Assembly (NCBI GenBank): GCA_003290465.1
Contig: CP030759.1
Coordinates: 1,579,144-1,643,143, forward strand
DNA length: 64,000 nt
Source of the DNA: Candidatus Sumerlaea chitinivorans
Lineage (GTDB): Bacteria; Sumerlaeota; Sumerlaeia; Sumerlaeales; Sumerlaeaceae
Direction of reading: 5' to 3'
Shown: piece by piece, positions 7,585-16,458 of the stretch
Layout of the letters: the number at the start of each line of letters is the position of its first letter
Numbering within the stretch: the stretch's first letter is position 1
Notes under the pieces: model-generated
The model's database searches: none
Told to the model about the DNA's origin: nothing
What the model saw: the letters and a program-made list of their open reading frames with translations, nothing else
Translations under genes and position numbers: made by a program

Positions 7585-10500
7585 CCCTAACGCTTGCCCA
7601 AATCGCGAAACACTTCGTCCATCTCCACGTACACAGCTACTATTCCTTTTTTGGCTCGACGCTTTCGCCGGCGGAGATTGTGGAATGGGCGCGCTCGGGA
7701 CAAGTTGTGCCTCCTCCCCCACCTCCGCCCGAGCCGGTGGGAGATGTGTTGTCGCTCGAACGCCATGCTTCCGCGCTTTCCTCGGATTCTCCGGGCAAGG
7801 AAGCACCCTCCGGTGACATCGTTCCTGCGATCGCGCTCACGGATACCAACGCCATGACCGGCCTTGTGGAGTTTTACGAGTTGGCTCGGGCGGCTGGGGT
7901 GAAGCCCTTGCTGGGCCTCGAGCTCACCCAGCCTTATCCCCACGAGCGCGAGCTATTACGGGAGCGCGGCGCCGCCGTCATGCGCTTGCCCAGCGAACGC
8001 GATGAAGAGGAGGAGATCGCCGGGCCCGCTGGCGGATCCACTTCTCCCCTACTTTGTCCGGGGGATTTTTCGCTGCGGTTGGTACTGCTCGCCCGCGATT
8101 TCAAAGGCTACTCGCGGATGTGTGAGTTGGCGACCCAGCGCATGTTGGATCCTGACTTCGACCTTCTCCCAGTGGCTGAGTCGCTGGGACCGCACGTCGT
8201 GGCAATGAGTGATTCGCCCCAACTTCTTACGCGCATGGCGGCAGAGCAGCGCGCTGGGGCGCTTCGCTATGGGATCCTTGTTCCGCTGGCAAGTCGGCGC
8301 CAACGCAACCGCGCGGTGTATGACACAGCCCGTCAGCTCGGTCTCCCCCTCGTCGTGACTTGCGATGTTCGTTCTGCGCACGCGGCTGATCTCCCCCTTC
8401 TCCGACTGCTCACTGCGATGCAGCAGCTCGAAACGCTCGAGCGCCTCCGGAATCGTCCGCTGCCATTTCCAGCCGATGGCACGCTGCTTTCCGGGGATGC
8501 TGTATCCGCGTTTTTCGGGATCACCCGCGGGCACGAACTCGCAAGCGAGCTCGCGCAGGCCATGGCCAATACGCGCGTGATTGCCGAAGCCTGCAATTGC
8601 GAGCTGCCCCTTGGCGAATGGAAATTCCCGCGATTGACAACGACCGAGGAGGCCTCGGCGGCCGAGCTGCGCCAGCGGGCCTTTGAAGGTCTTGTCCACC
8701 GTTACGGTCCTTCTCCGCCCGCGGAGGCTCGCGAGCGACTCGAGCGCGAGCTCGCGATCATCCAGCAATTGCGCTTCACGGACTACTTTCTCATGGTCCA
8801 CCGCATCGTTGAGGAAGCGCAGCGTCGCGGCATCCGCACGCTCGGACGCGGAAGCGCTGCCAACTCGATCGTGACCTACGTGCTGGGCATCTCGCACGTC
8901 TGCCCCATCCGCAACCGTCTTTATTTCGAGCGCTTTCTGAACCCAGAACGTAGTGCGCCCCCGGACATTGACTTGGATTTTCCGTGGGATCGGCGCGACG
9001 AAATTCTTCGCTGGTGCTTTGAGTTCTTCGGCGCCGACCATGTGGCCCTCATTTCCACGATTCAGACGTTGCGCATGCGCCAAGCGGTGCGCGAAGTCGC
9101 AAAAGCACTCGGGCTGCCCGAAAGCGAGATCGAGCGCTTCAATCGCCTCAAGGGCGTGGGTTACGTGCTCGAAGAGCGCGATGCCAAAGGGCAAGTGGTG
9201 CGCACAAACCTCAGCGAGGGCGAGCCATGGCGCAGGATTCTGGCCACAGCTCAGCGCCTGACGGGTTTCCCCCGCCACCTCTCGGTCCACTGCGGCGGCA
9301 TTGTCCTCGCCCCCTGTCGGCTGACCGACTACATCGCCCTCACACGCAGCGCCAAAGGGTTTGTCATCACGCAAATGGACATGAATGGCGTCGAGGCGCT
9401 CGGGCTGGTGAAGATGGATTTGCTGGGCAACCGGTCCTTGGCAGTGCTCGACGATGCGCTCGATGCGGCGGTGGCAAATCCGCGAGCGGCCCTCTTGATG
9501 GCTGCAGGCACACACGCCACTCCCATCCGCTCGACCTCTTCCCCTGAGGAAGGCAGGGCTTCCCCGCACACCGCGGAGCGCCACGCGCGCGAAAGCGAGA
9601 GGCTCGCGCGGGAAGCGGCGCGCATGAAACTGGCGGGGACGCGCCGCGGCACCAGCGTGGCGCTGGCAGGACTCATGCGCGAGTTCGAAAAGGGCGAAGA
9701 GCTCCCGCTTCCCGCCCCTCTCCCTTCCTCACGCTTCGTCCTGCGCAAAGAGATTGAGCGGCTCGAGTTCGTCAGTCGCGATCCCGCCACCCGCGCCCTC
9801 ATTCACGATGGGCGCACGATCGGCTGTTTCTACATTGAATCGCCCGGCATGCGGGCACTCTTCGAGCGGTTGCGCTGCGAGCAATTCGACGAGGTCGTGG
9901 CTGCAAGCTCCATCATTCGCCCGGGCGTGGCCGAGAGCGGAATGATGGAAGCCTACATTGCGCGCCATCGGCTCGCTAAGAGCCACGGCAAGCGCTCGGA
10001 AACGGCGCGCGACGCGGGGGGACCTCACCTCCCGTCCAATGCTTCCAGCCGTGTGCATGCGCTCCTCCTTGAGCTTTTGCCCGAAACCCATGGCGTGATG
10101 GTGTATCAGGAGGACGTCCTGCGCGTGGCGCACGAAGTGGCAGGGATGAGCTATGCGCAGGCCGATTTACTGCGGCGCGCAATGAGCGGCAAAAGCCGGT
10201 CAGCCGAGGCGATGGCCCGTGTGCGCGAAGCCTTCCTCGAGGGCGCCATGCGCCGCCATGGCCTTGAGCGCTCGGAAGCCGAAGAACTCTGGCGGCAAGT
10301 CGAAAGCTTCGCCGGCTATTCGTTCTGCAAGGGGCACTCCGCCGCCTTTGCGGTGCTCAGCTACCAAGTGGCCTATCTGAAAGCCCACTTCCCCGCCGAG
10401 TTTTTTGCGGCAGTTCTCTCGAACGGTGGGGGATTTTATGGTGCAGGAGCCTATCTGGAGGAGGCGCGCCGCTGGGGGCTTCGCACACTTCCTCCGTCGG

Positions 10501-11342
10501 TCAACGAGAGCGCATTCGGATTTACCGGGTGCACGCGATGGGTGCGTGGTTACCGAGCGAGCGGGTGGGTACGCGTAGGGCTGGGGGCTATCCAGCGGCT
10601 TGGCCCAGCGGGTGCGGAGAGAATTGTGCAAGAACGGGCTCGAGCGGGTGCGTTCACTTCCCTGCGCGATTTTCTCCGACGAGTGCGTCCGCAGCCTGAG
10701 CAGGTCCGAGCGTTGGCGCGCGCGGGAGCGCTCGATTGTCTCGGCGGCGCGCGCAATGCCGCCGAATCCTTCCCGCCGCTGCGTCGCCTTGCGCTGCGAA
10801 GGGCTCTGCTCATTGAATTGGAAGAGCTGCTGAGTCGATCCTTTGGGCTGGAGGAGCTCGATCTCGGCGGAGGGACCGAGCCACTGGGCATGCCGGCGCC
10901 CTCCGAGCCCCACGCTGCCGCGCCGACGCCCCGCGAGGCCCTCTGGCAGCTTTGCCAGTGGGAATGGGAAACGCTGGGCTTCATGGTCAGTGGCCATCCC
11001 GTGGATTTTGTGGAAGTGCCGCGCGGGGCCATCGCAGCCCGTGATATTCGCCGGTACGCCGGCGAGCGCGTTCAGATGGTTGGGTGGGCAATCGCCGCGA
11101 AAGTTCTCACTGCCCGCAATTCTGGGAAACCCATGCAAATGCTCACCCTCGAGGATCGTACCGACACCTTCGAAGCCGTTTTGTTTCCGCCCGTCTATGC
11201 GCGTCTTGCCCCGCGCACGGTCAGTTGTGGACCTTATCGTGTGGTGGGAAAAGTGGACATGCGATTGGGCTCCCCCACTCTCGAAGTCCACGACCTTGAG
11301 CTTCTGCCGTGGAGTCTTCCCCGGGCACAAAGAGGCGAATGA
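7581..11342 (+). CDS. dnaE2: Error-prone DNA polymerase III alpha subunit DnaE2
   Basis: C-family polymerase of 1253 residues, the replicative-type partner of the upstream Y-family protein in SOS mutagenesis. I start it at ATG 7581, which overlaps the previous stop (ATGA) and has CAGGAGGG about 8 bases upstream. Visible regions in order: PHP domain beginning FVHLHVHSYYSFF, a proline run near residue 50, palm with GRGSAANSIVTYVLGI, catalytic Asp 462 and 464 in PDIDLDF and Asp 613 in GLVKMDLLG, the fingers with SGKSRSAEAMARVREAF, helix-hairpin-helix, and a C-terminal OB fold near 1140-1240. A charged Ala/Arg/Glu-rich insertion of roughly 90 residues follows Asp613. No imuA is adjacent. The DnaE2 label rests on context and family similarity. 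Confidence 0.9.
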   Translation: MTLTLAQIAKHFVHLHVHSYYSFFGSTLSPAEIVEWARSGQVVPPPPPPPEPVGDVLSLERHASALSSDSPGKEAPSGDIVPAIALTDTNAMTGLVEFYELARAAGVKPLLGLELTQPYPHERELLRERGAAVMRLPSERDEEEEIAGPAGGSTSPLLCPGDFSLRLVLLARDFKGYSRMCELATQRMLDPDFDLLPVAESLGPHVVAMSDSPQLLTRMAAEQRAGALRYGILVPLASRRQRNRAVYDTARQLGLPLVVTCDVRSAHAADLPLLRLLTAMQQLETLERLRNRPLPFPADGTLLSGDAVSAFFGITRGHELASELAQAMANTRVIAEACNCELPLGEWKFPRLTTTEEASAAELRQRAFEGLVHRYGPSPPAEARERLERELAIIQQLRFTDYFLMVHRIVEEAQRRGIRTLGRGSAANSIVTYVLGISHVCPIRNRLYFERFLNPERSAPPDIDLDFPWDRRDEILRWCFEFFGADHVALISTIQTLRMRQAVREVAKALGLPESEIERFNRLKGVGYVLEERDAKGQVVRTNLSEGEPWRRILATAQRLTGFPRHLSVHCGGIVLAPCRLTDYIALTRSAKGFVITQMDMNGVEALGLVKMDLLGNRSLAVLDDALDAAVANPRAALLMAAGTHATPIRSTSSPEEGRASPHTAERHARESERLAREAARMKLAGTRRGTSVALAGLMREFEKGEELPLPAPLPSSRFVLRKEIERLEFVSRDPATRALIHDGRTIGCFYIESPGMRALFERLRCEQFDEVVAASSIIRPGVAESGMMEAYIARHRLAKSHGKRSETARDAGGPHLPSNASSRVHALLLELLPETHGVMVYQEDVLRVAHEVAGMSYAQADLLRRAMSGKSRSAEAMARVREAFLEGAMRRHGLERSEAEELWRQVESFAGYSFCKGHSAAFAVLSYQVAYLKAHFPAEFFAAVLSNGGGFYGAGAYLEEARRWGLRTLPPSVNESAFGFTGCTRWVRGYRASGWVRVGLGAIQRLGPAGAERIVQERARAGAFTSLRDFLRRVRPQPEQVRALARAGALDCLGGARNAAESFPPLRRLALRRALLIELEELLSRSFGLEELDLGGGTEPLGMPAPSEPHAAAPTPREALWQLCQWEWETLGFMVSGHPVDFVEVPRGAIAARDIRRYAGERVQMVGWAIAAKVLTARNSGKPMQMLTLEDRTDTFEAVLFPPVYARLAPRTVSCGPYRVVGKVDMRLGSPTLEVHDLELLPWSLPRAQRGE

Positions 11343-11654
11343 GAAGGGCCACGTCACGGCGATGGGCCGACGACGATACTGTCGGGCACGTGCGCTCTGC
11401 AGGAGTGGAACCTTTGCTTCATCCACCCGGAACAAGGGCGTAGGATCCATGAGGGGCACTGCCGCCCCCTACCTCACGCCCCATCTTAGCGGGACCACCG
11501 CGAATGCCTTGCGGAGATCCCGCGAGTCGGGTCGCGCTGGCGGTAGGCCTAAAATAAAAACTGGGCTGGCGCCCCTCGGCTTGAGGAGCAACCAGCCCGA
11601 ACTTCCAACATCCGCTACGCACCTGCACGGTGCGCGCGGGAACCACTCAGACGA
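11343..11654. other. Intergenic region after dnaE2
   Basis: This lies between convergent genes. The right part contains the terminator at 11550-11600 for the minus-strand exported protein gene. In the left part, GGGGC-ACTGCC-GCCCC near 11455-11470 could form a hairpin for dnaE2 mRNA but has no T run. No coding sequence is supported. Confidence 0.5.
11550..11600 (-). terminator. Rho-independent terminator for the gene at 11655-12479
   Basis: On the minus strand GGGCTGG (11598-11592) pairs with CCAGCCC (11569-11563), with an inner CCTC/GAGG pairing, and is followed by a TTTTTATTTT tract (11560-11551). It begins about 55 bases after the stop codon. Confidence 0.8.
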
Positions 11655-12479
11655 TTAATAGAGCGACCAATCGCCGACCGCTGCGTTCGATGGGGTCACG
11701 TCCGTCCACGACGTCGAAACGCGCAGCTCGTCCACTTCCACAATCTGCGAGGTCACAGCGCTACCCTGCCGGAGCCCGACACGGCCAATGTTGCTGGCGT
11801 CCGTGCCACTTGCGCCCGTGACCGTCGCTGTCGGAGGCGTTGGCTGACCAAGTACAGGATTGATGTAGAGAAGAGCAACGTCGTCGCCCGCTGCTGGGTT
11901 GAATTGATAGGCTGCGACGACGAAGATCGGTGTGCCGGTGTCCTGCTCTCCCGTCTGCCACACCGTGCCGGAATCCGAGCTGTGCGTCCGCATACCCAAC
12001 TGGAACTTGCCAGCCGCACTGCCACGGCGCAAATAAAGCCGGGTACGATAGTCGGTTCCGCCCGCCGGTGCGAACGCGAAGAAATAATCACCAGTGGTGG
12101 TGGTCGTGCCCTCGTTGACGACATTGAGGATCATCGAGGCATAGATCACGCCGCTCGAGACGGTCGTCGCAAGATCCATCCCCGGGTCGATATAGTTGGA
12201 TCCGTTGAGAAGCCGGACCTTGTTGCCTTGCGGCGCGGGTAAGCCAGCAAAGCTCAACGAACCGGTTTGCACTTCTGTCGTGCTCACAGTATTTGAGCCG
12301 ATGGGAATCCACACACCACCATTCACGCCGTTCGTGCCGTTGACCAAGGGCTGGTTCGCCGGATAGTTGAACGGCTCATAGAGCGGCAGCGTGGCTTGGG
12401 CCGAGGCCAGGCTCACAACACCAGTGGAAGCGGCAAGGGCGACAATGATGTAGAGACTCGGCAGAAAGCGTTTTCGCAT
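11655..12479 (-). CDS. Exported protein with lectin-like beta-sandwich features and C-terminal GDWSLY motif
   Basis: The 274-residue product starts at ATG 12479, which has GGAGGT upstream; an ATG 15 bases earlier lies inside that ribosome binding site. It begins with a signal peptide (MRKRFLPSLYIIVALAASTG to about ASAQA). The rest is Ser/Thr/Gly-rich and predicted beta-sandwich-like, with stretches such as GVIYASMILNVVN, YFFAFAPAGG and RLYLRRGSAAGKFQLGMR that recall laminin-G/concanavalin-type domains, but I cannot name a family. It ends in AAVGDWSLY, very similar to the ends of the proteins at 14254 and 16475. The gene is monocistronic, with its own terminator. Likely secreted or surface located; function unknown. 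Confidence 0.75.
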   Translation of the reverse strand: MRKRFLPSLYIIVALAASTGVVSLASAQATLPLYEPFNYPANQPLVNGTNGVNGGVWIPIGSNTVSTTEVQTGSLSFAGLPAPQGNKVRLLNGSNYIDPGMDLATTVSSGVIYASMILNVVNEGTTTTTGDYFFAFAPAGGTDYRTRLYLRRGSAAGKFQLGMRTHSSDSGTVWQTGEQDTGTPIFVVAAYQFNPAAGDDVALLYINPVLGQPTPPTATVTGASGTDASNIGRVGLRQGSAVTSQIVEVDELRVSTSWTDVTPSNAAVGDWSLY

Positions 12480-13192
12480 GACTGTTACCTCCATTTAATT
12501 TGTTGGTTTTCGTTTCCCTTCTTGAGGAAACATAAGCGAATAACAGATTCTCAGGCGGGGATTCAATAAAAAATTGCAGTGTACTCACATTTTACGCTCA
12601 TGTCACTGAATTTACCCCAATTTGACACTTGCGGGAGGCCAGATTCGGTGAACGTCATGCGGAGTTTCCCGATTTCCAGTTCGAGGTTCCCATTCACTGA
12701 ATTTTGAACATCGGCTGCGCCCCACGTCTCGCAGCGGTTCGCACGTCGCCTCCGTTCGCCCAAAATGGAAATATGCGCCTTGTGGAAATGACACACCGAA
12801 CGCAGCGTGGGCATGCTCGAGGCGCTCTGCACGCGTACCTTCCGGAAAGGTCTACGGGGCAGATAGGCCAAGGTTCGGAAATCGCGCGCAAGGCCTCACG
12901 ATTTGTGGCGTGAAGATATGCTTCCAACACCCATCCCCTCTGCTTCAGACTTCAACTCTGCCCATAACTCGTATTCTGGAGATGCACGCGGGCTCCCGTC
13001 CTCGCATGGGGAAGAAGCGAACATCAAACGATCCGCTTTCTGAATCCCTGATCGTTTTTGGTGAAAGAGAAGAGCCCCGACCGCAAAGGGGAAGATCACA
13101 GCCGGGACTCTTGCAGTGTCAGGAAAGCGAAACCTCGCCGCGAATGTCCGTGGCGACCAGATGCGTTTCGCTTTTCAGTACCTGTTGCCCGC
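12480..13192. other. Intergenic region, no supported gene
   Basis: About 710 bases without a convincing coding region; open frames on both strands lack ribosome binding sites or recognisable sequence. The 12480-12560 part is AT-rich and is the probable promoter region of the exported protein gene. Two near copies of AATTCAGTGA (minus strand, around 12604-12610 and 12698-12706) lie about 100 bases apart and might be a decayed repeat or insertion-sequence end. A long inverted repeat at 13123-13175 may end the neighbouring lipoprotein transcript. Confidence 0.45.
13123..13175 (-). terminator. Possible terminator after the lipoprotein gene
   Basis: GAAAGCGAAAC (13123-13133) pairs with GTTTCGCTTTTC (13164-13175), with an inner TCGCC/GGCGA pairing in the loop. 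It lies 18 bases beyond the lipoprotein stop on the minus strand but has no clean T tract, so the call is weak. Confidence 0.35.
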
Positions 13193-13861
13193 CTACGGCG
13201 TAGGGGTGGGTTGCTTGGGCGCAAGCAGACGCCGCTCACGCACATCTGCATCCAGAAGCTTCACCGCTTCATAGAGTTCGGTGTAAAGCCGCTGCTGCTC
13301 CTCGGGGGTTGGCGCATTTGCAACCTTCTCGGCGAGCTTATCCAACGCCTCTATGCGATCGAGCAGTGCCGCTTCCTCCGCATCCGACTGAGTGGCTTGG
13401 ATGCCCTTGTACTTGAGTTCGAGTTCGTTGATCTTGCCGCGCACGGTGTCGATGTGCTGCTTGGGCATGGTGGGGGAAAGGGCGAAGCTGAATTTATCCA
13501 TTTCCTGAAGGACCTCAGAGATCACCGGGGTGCCGGAAGGCGTGACTGCGGGCGCCGGTATCACCGTGGTCACACTGTTGCCTGCCTCACTGGCTGTTGT
13601 CTCTTGGCCGGGCCCAGCAGTAGCGGCAACGGTTGTCTCGCGCGCAGCCCCAGCCACTGTGGTGCGCGGCGTCGGCGTGGCGGGACGCGCCACGGCGTGG
13701 ATCCGGGGGGTAGGTGTCGCTTTCTCCGCGACGGGGGTTTTTTCTGCAGCGCCCGCCTTCCCTTCGCCACTCTGCGGCTTGCTTTCGCAGCCGCTCAGAA
13801 CGATCGCGACCGACGTCAGCAGTGCAAGGGTGCAGAGTCCGTTCATTTTTCGCTCTGTCAT
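13193..13861 (-). CDS. Predicted lipoprotein with Thr/Pro/Ala-rich linker and helical C-terminal half
   Basis: The 222-residue protein has a lipoprotein signal peptide ending in the lipobox LSGC (Cys about residue 25). It is followed by a low-complexity region rich in Thr, Pro, Ala and Val (about 40-115, with repeated ATPTPR-like units) that is probably an extended linker. A Glu/Lys/Ala-rich helical domain runs from about 115 to 215 (VLQEMDKFSF, then TVRGKINELELKYKG and DAEEAALLDRIEALDKLAEK), and the protein ends PKQPTPTP. AGGTGAGG upstream supports ATG 13861. The helical half suggests a coiled-coil or cell-wall-spacing role, but no family is recognised. Confidence 0.75.
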   Translation of the reverse strand: MTERKMNGLCTLALLTSVAIVLSGCESKPQSGEGKAGAAEKTPVAEKATPTPRIHAVARPATPTPRTTVAGAARETTVAATAGPGQETTASEAGNSVTTVIPAPAVTPSGTPVISEVLQEMDKFSFALSPTMPKQHIDTVRGKINELELKYKGIQATQSDAEEAALLDRIEALDKLAEKVANAPTPEEQQRLYTELYEAVKLLDADVRERRLLAPKQPTPTP

Positions 13862-14253
13862 CGTTTCCTCACCTCATCCTCATTTCCGCGTCGAACAATC
13901 TCGGCGCTCTGTTTCGGTGCCATGCGCCTCATCCTTGATTTGCCTGTTCTCGAGGTCAAGTTCGGAACGCATCGCGGAAACCAACCTCGAGTGCATCCGC
14001 TCCCGCTCCCAGACTACTTAGGAGAGCTGAGGGGGCAAAGCAGCTTACTTCTGATTCTCCCTTTGGGGGTATGCGGCCACAGACAACATGAGAAAGTTTC
14101 GGAGGCGGATATTCCGTGGCCAGCAACAAAAGAAAGGGGGATGGGAGTTGAGGCTCCCATCCCACGCCACTTTTTCACCCATTTTATCTCGCGTGGGTCA
14201 GTGCTGCCGCCGGCTAACAGCTGCCCCTCGCAAGAGGGCGCGAATTTCAATGC
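13862..14253. other. Intergenic region with a strong hairpin
   Basis: The right part carries the terminator at 14126-14163 of the beta-helix protein gene; the left part is the promoter region of the lipoprotein gene on the minus strand. No coding sequence is supported: the plus-strand open frame crossing it also runs antisense through the lipoprotein gene and has no recognisable features. Confidence 0.5.
14126..14163 (-). terminator. Terminator after the beta-helix protein gene 14254-15918
   Basis: GGGATGGGAG (14138-14147) and CTCCCATCCC (14154-14163) form a perfect 10-base stem with a 6-base loop. On the minus strand it is followed by CCTTTCTTTTG. It lies about 90 bases after the stop codon. 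Confidence 0.75.
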
Positions 14254-15918
14254 TTAGAACAACGCCCAGTCCGCAACGCCGGCGTTCAGCACCGGCTCAT
14301 CCGCACCGGGGACAGCACCCGACGCAGGACGTGCATTACCGTCAAAGTCCGTGAGAATCGTCGAGGCCGCCACGTTGCCCAAGCCGCCGATCGGCTTGTA
14401 CGCAAAGTGCAGGTCGGCATCCCACGCCGGAGTCGTCAGAGCAGGATCCACGCTCTGGCCACCCGTGGCAGCGGTGTCATAGCCAGCCAACTGCCAGTCC
14501 GTCAAGAGTAAGTAGTCGTTAACTCCAATCCGGCCAATTGCACGCGGCGAAACGATGTTGTTGCCTACGGAGACGACGTTCGTGGGCGAAGCGAGGTAAA
14601 TGCCTGCCGCGGTGCCATCCGCCTCACGGAAGACCACGATGTTGTTGCGGATGACCGCACTTCCGCTGGCTGTGACAGCCGTCGGGAATGAGATTCCTGC
14701 AGCACGACCTCCGGTTGCCCCACTCACGGCGGGGCTTGCGTCGGCATTAATCGAGTTGTGCTCGACCAAGAAGTTCGTCGAAGCGGCAGAGTTCGGTGCG
14801 CAGGAAATCGGACGATAGAGCAGATCTTGCGGAGTTGCGCTCGTGAACGTCATATCCTTGATGATGTTGTTGTAGATTTGCACGTTCGCTACACTCGTGC
14901 CCGTATCAATGAAGATCCCGATCGCACCTTGGGCTGCGGACGTGCTCGGCGTACCGGGCATGCGGATCCGGTTGTTGCGGATCGTAATCGTGCCAATGTT
15001 GCCGTTAAGCACGTTGAACGGGAAGATTCCCGCGTAGGTCACGGTCGTGCCGGTGCCGCTGGTCACGAGGATGTCATTGTTCTCGATCAGCGCGTCATCG
15101 TGGGTCAGGAAAATTCCGCGTTGTTTCCCTTCGATGGTGCAGCCACGAATGGTGACGCTCATCGTATCCCCCGGCAGCATGCCGCCGTTTGCGGTGCTTG
15201 ACGAGTCAACGCCGAAGCCAGTGGTCGAACCAAGAGGCTCGGCATGGAGATAGCAGTTCTCAATCACCAAGTCGTTCGGCGATTTGCTCACCCCGCCAAC
15301 GTTGCCGCCCGCGATGCCAATGCAGTGGCTCGATCCGCTGCTGTCATAGGTGTACACTTTGATGTTCTTGATCACGACGCCGTGGTTGTCGCCCCACACG
15401 CGGATGACACGCAGCATGGGGTCATTGGTGCCGACCGGAACCATGAAGGTGAGGTCGCGGGTGGTGCCACCCGGCGTGTTGGACCCGTCAATGACGTAGT
15501 TGCCGTTCGAGGTGCGGTCGTTTGTGGCATTCACCAGGTTTCCGTTCGTCACACCGATTACGAGGTCCCCATAGATTCCGGCAGGCGCCGTCGGAATCTG
15601 GAAGCGTACCACTGGCTGCGTGGCTGGCGCGGGCTTAATGATAAGCTTGCCGTTCGGCCCGAACGTGTTGCCGAAGTAGGAGGCGGTCGTCTCGGTCAGA
15701 TCGCCGGTGATGAGCAGCGTCCACTCGCGCTCGATGCTCGGCGTGACGGCCGAAAATGCGGCTGCCGCAGCTGCAAGCGATGGGTAATCATCGGTCGGAT
15801 TAGGGCCAACCGTAGCGGTTACAGGCCCACCGCTGGAGTTATCGAACGGAATGGCCCAGCCCATCGCCGCGACGCATGCGAGGGCGGAACCCATTCCGAG
15901 TATTCGTGCATGTTTCAT
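14254..15918 (-). CDS. Exported parallel beta-helix protein with C-terminal ADWALF motif
   Basis: The 554-residue product starts at ATG 15918, with GGAGGG 7 bases upstream. It has a signal peptide (MKHARILGMGSALACVAAMG to about WA). Recurrent strand-turn units with Asn ladders follow, such as NLVIENCYLHAEPLG-like, VTIRGCTIEGKQRGIFL, ALIENNDILVTSG, ITIRNNRIRMPG and VQIYNNIIKDMTF, which is the pattern of right-handed parallel beta-helix (pectate-lyase-like) folds. No catalytic triad can be assigned. The N-terminal region DYPSLAAAAAAFSAVTPSI and the C-terminal PGADEPVLNAGVADWALF are nearly identical in the paralogue at 16475. Likely a surface or secreted adhesin or polysaccharide-acting protein; function inferred only from fold. 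Confidence 0.82.
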   Translation of the reverse strand: MKHARILGMGSALACVAAMGWAIPFDNSSGGPVTATVGPNPTDDYPSLAAAAAAFSAVTPSIEREWTLLITGDLTETTASYFGNTFGPNGKLIIKPAPATQPVVRFQIPTAPAGIYGDLVIGVTNGNLVNATNDRTSNGNYVIDGSNTPGGTTRDLTFMVPVGTNDPMLRVIRVWGDNHGVVIKNIKVYTYDSSGSSHCIGIAGGNVGGVSKSPNDLVIENCYLHAEPLGSTTGFGVDSSSTANGGMLPGDTMSVTIRGCTIEGKQRGIFLTHDDALIENNDILVTSGTGTTVTYAGIFPFNVLNGNIGTITIRNNRIRMPGTPSTSAAQGAIGIFIDTGTSVANVQIYNNIIKDMTFTSATPQDLLYRPISCAPNSAASTNFLVEHNSINADASPAVSGATGGRAAGISFPTAVTASGSAVIRNNIVVFREADGTAAGIYLASPTNVVSVGNNIVSPRAIGRIGVNDYLLLTDWQLAGYDTAATGGQSVDPALTTPAWDADLHFAYKPIGGLGNVAASTILTDFDGNARPASGAVPGADEPVLNAGVADWALF

Positions 15919-16346
15919 GTCGTTTCCCTCCACTGTCGTGTTTAGTGATGTGCATAGAAGTTTGAGGATGGACGCCGCCGGCTGAAGATTGGCGTCCACA
16001 CCTCTTCCTCCACGAGCACAGTTGAGTAAATGACATCTCTCCGGGCATTTTCAACGGAAAATAGCAGAGGGATATTAGTTTTTTGTTAAATTAAGCTGGG
16101 CAATCATTATCGGCAATCCGATGACGTAGGGCCAAGGGCCGCTTTGGTCAGCATGATGGCAGGATTGGTTCCGCCCCGATCCGTGCTTGGGCCGTTGCAT
16201 CGGTCGGACCCCGCTGAAACAGAGCGCGGGGAAAACCGCGCGCTCCGGCGATCGTCGGGAGTTGGGGGCGGAGACTTTTCCCCGTAGCTGTTGCCATTAT
16301 AACTAAGCTATTGCCTCCCACCGGAGTCGCCGTAGGCGCAAAAGCC

Positions 16347-16382
16347 TTTGCGTCTTCGCGTTCTTCGCGTTCTTCGCGCGAG
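16347..16382. repeat. Short degenerate tandem repeat (9-base unit TCGCGTTCT)
   Basis: Four consecutive 9-base units read TTTGCGTCT, TCGCGTTCT, TCGCGTTCT and TCGCGCGAG. They are flanked by two copies of GAGGCCT. The pattern resembles dispersed intergenic tandem elements of the CTTTGCGTC type found in many environmental bacterial genomes; that link is from memory and untested. Confidence 0.5.
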
Positions 16383-16438
16383 GCCTCTCCCTTCGCTTGA
16401 GGCCTTTCCCACACTCGCCCGCGCCACGTGCGGGGAGC

Positions 16439-16458
16439 GGCGCGGATGAAACCGCGCC
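16439..16458 (-). terminator. GC hairpin after beta-helix gene 16475-18133
   Basis: GGCGCGG-ATGAAA-CCGCGCC forms a 7-base perfect stem 17 bases past the stop codon of the minus-strand gene. There is no T tract, so it may be an mRNA 3' end stabiliser rather than a true intrinsic terminator. Confidence 0.35.

Noticed and set aside
8049-9584. Long minus-strand open frame (511 codons) opposite dnaE2
   Set aside because: It runs antisense to conserved DnaE2 blocks, has no recognisable motif and mirrors codon bias of the GC-rich real gene.
10200-11459. Minus-strand open frame of 419 codons opposite the end of dnaE2
   Set aside because: Antisense to the conserved C-terminal OB domain; composition is Arg/Pro/Gly-rich shadow sequence without any domain.
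12563-12871. Minus-strand open frame of 102 codons in the gene-free region
   Set aside because: No ribosome binding site, no recognisable protein features, and it ends in the region of short repeats; kept only as a non-coding observation.
13058-14257. Plus-strand open frame of 399 codons across the lipoprotein gene
   Set aside because: It is antisense to a gene with a good lipoprotein signal and ribosome binding site, and contains no coherent domain.
15244-15945. Plus-strand open frame of 233 codons inside the beta-helix gene
   Set aside because: Mirror of the repetitive beta-helix coding sequence; no start signal or domain.
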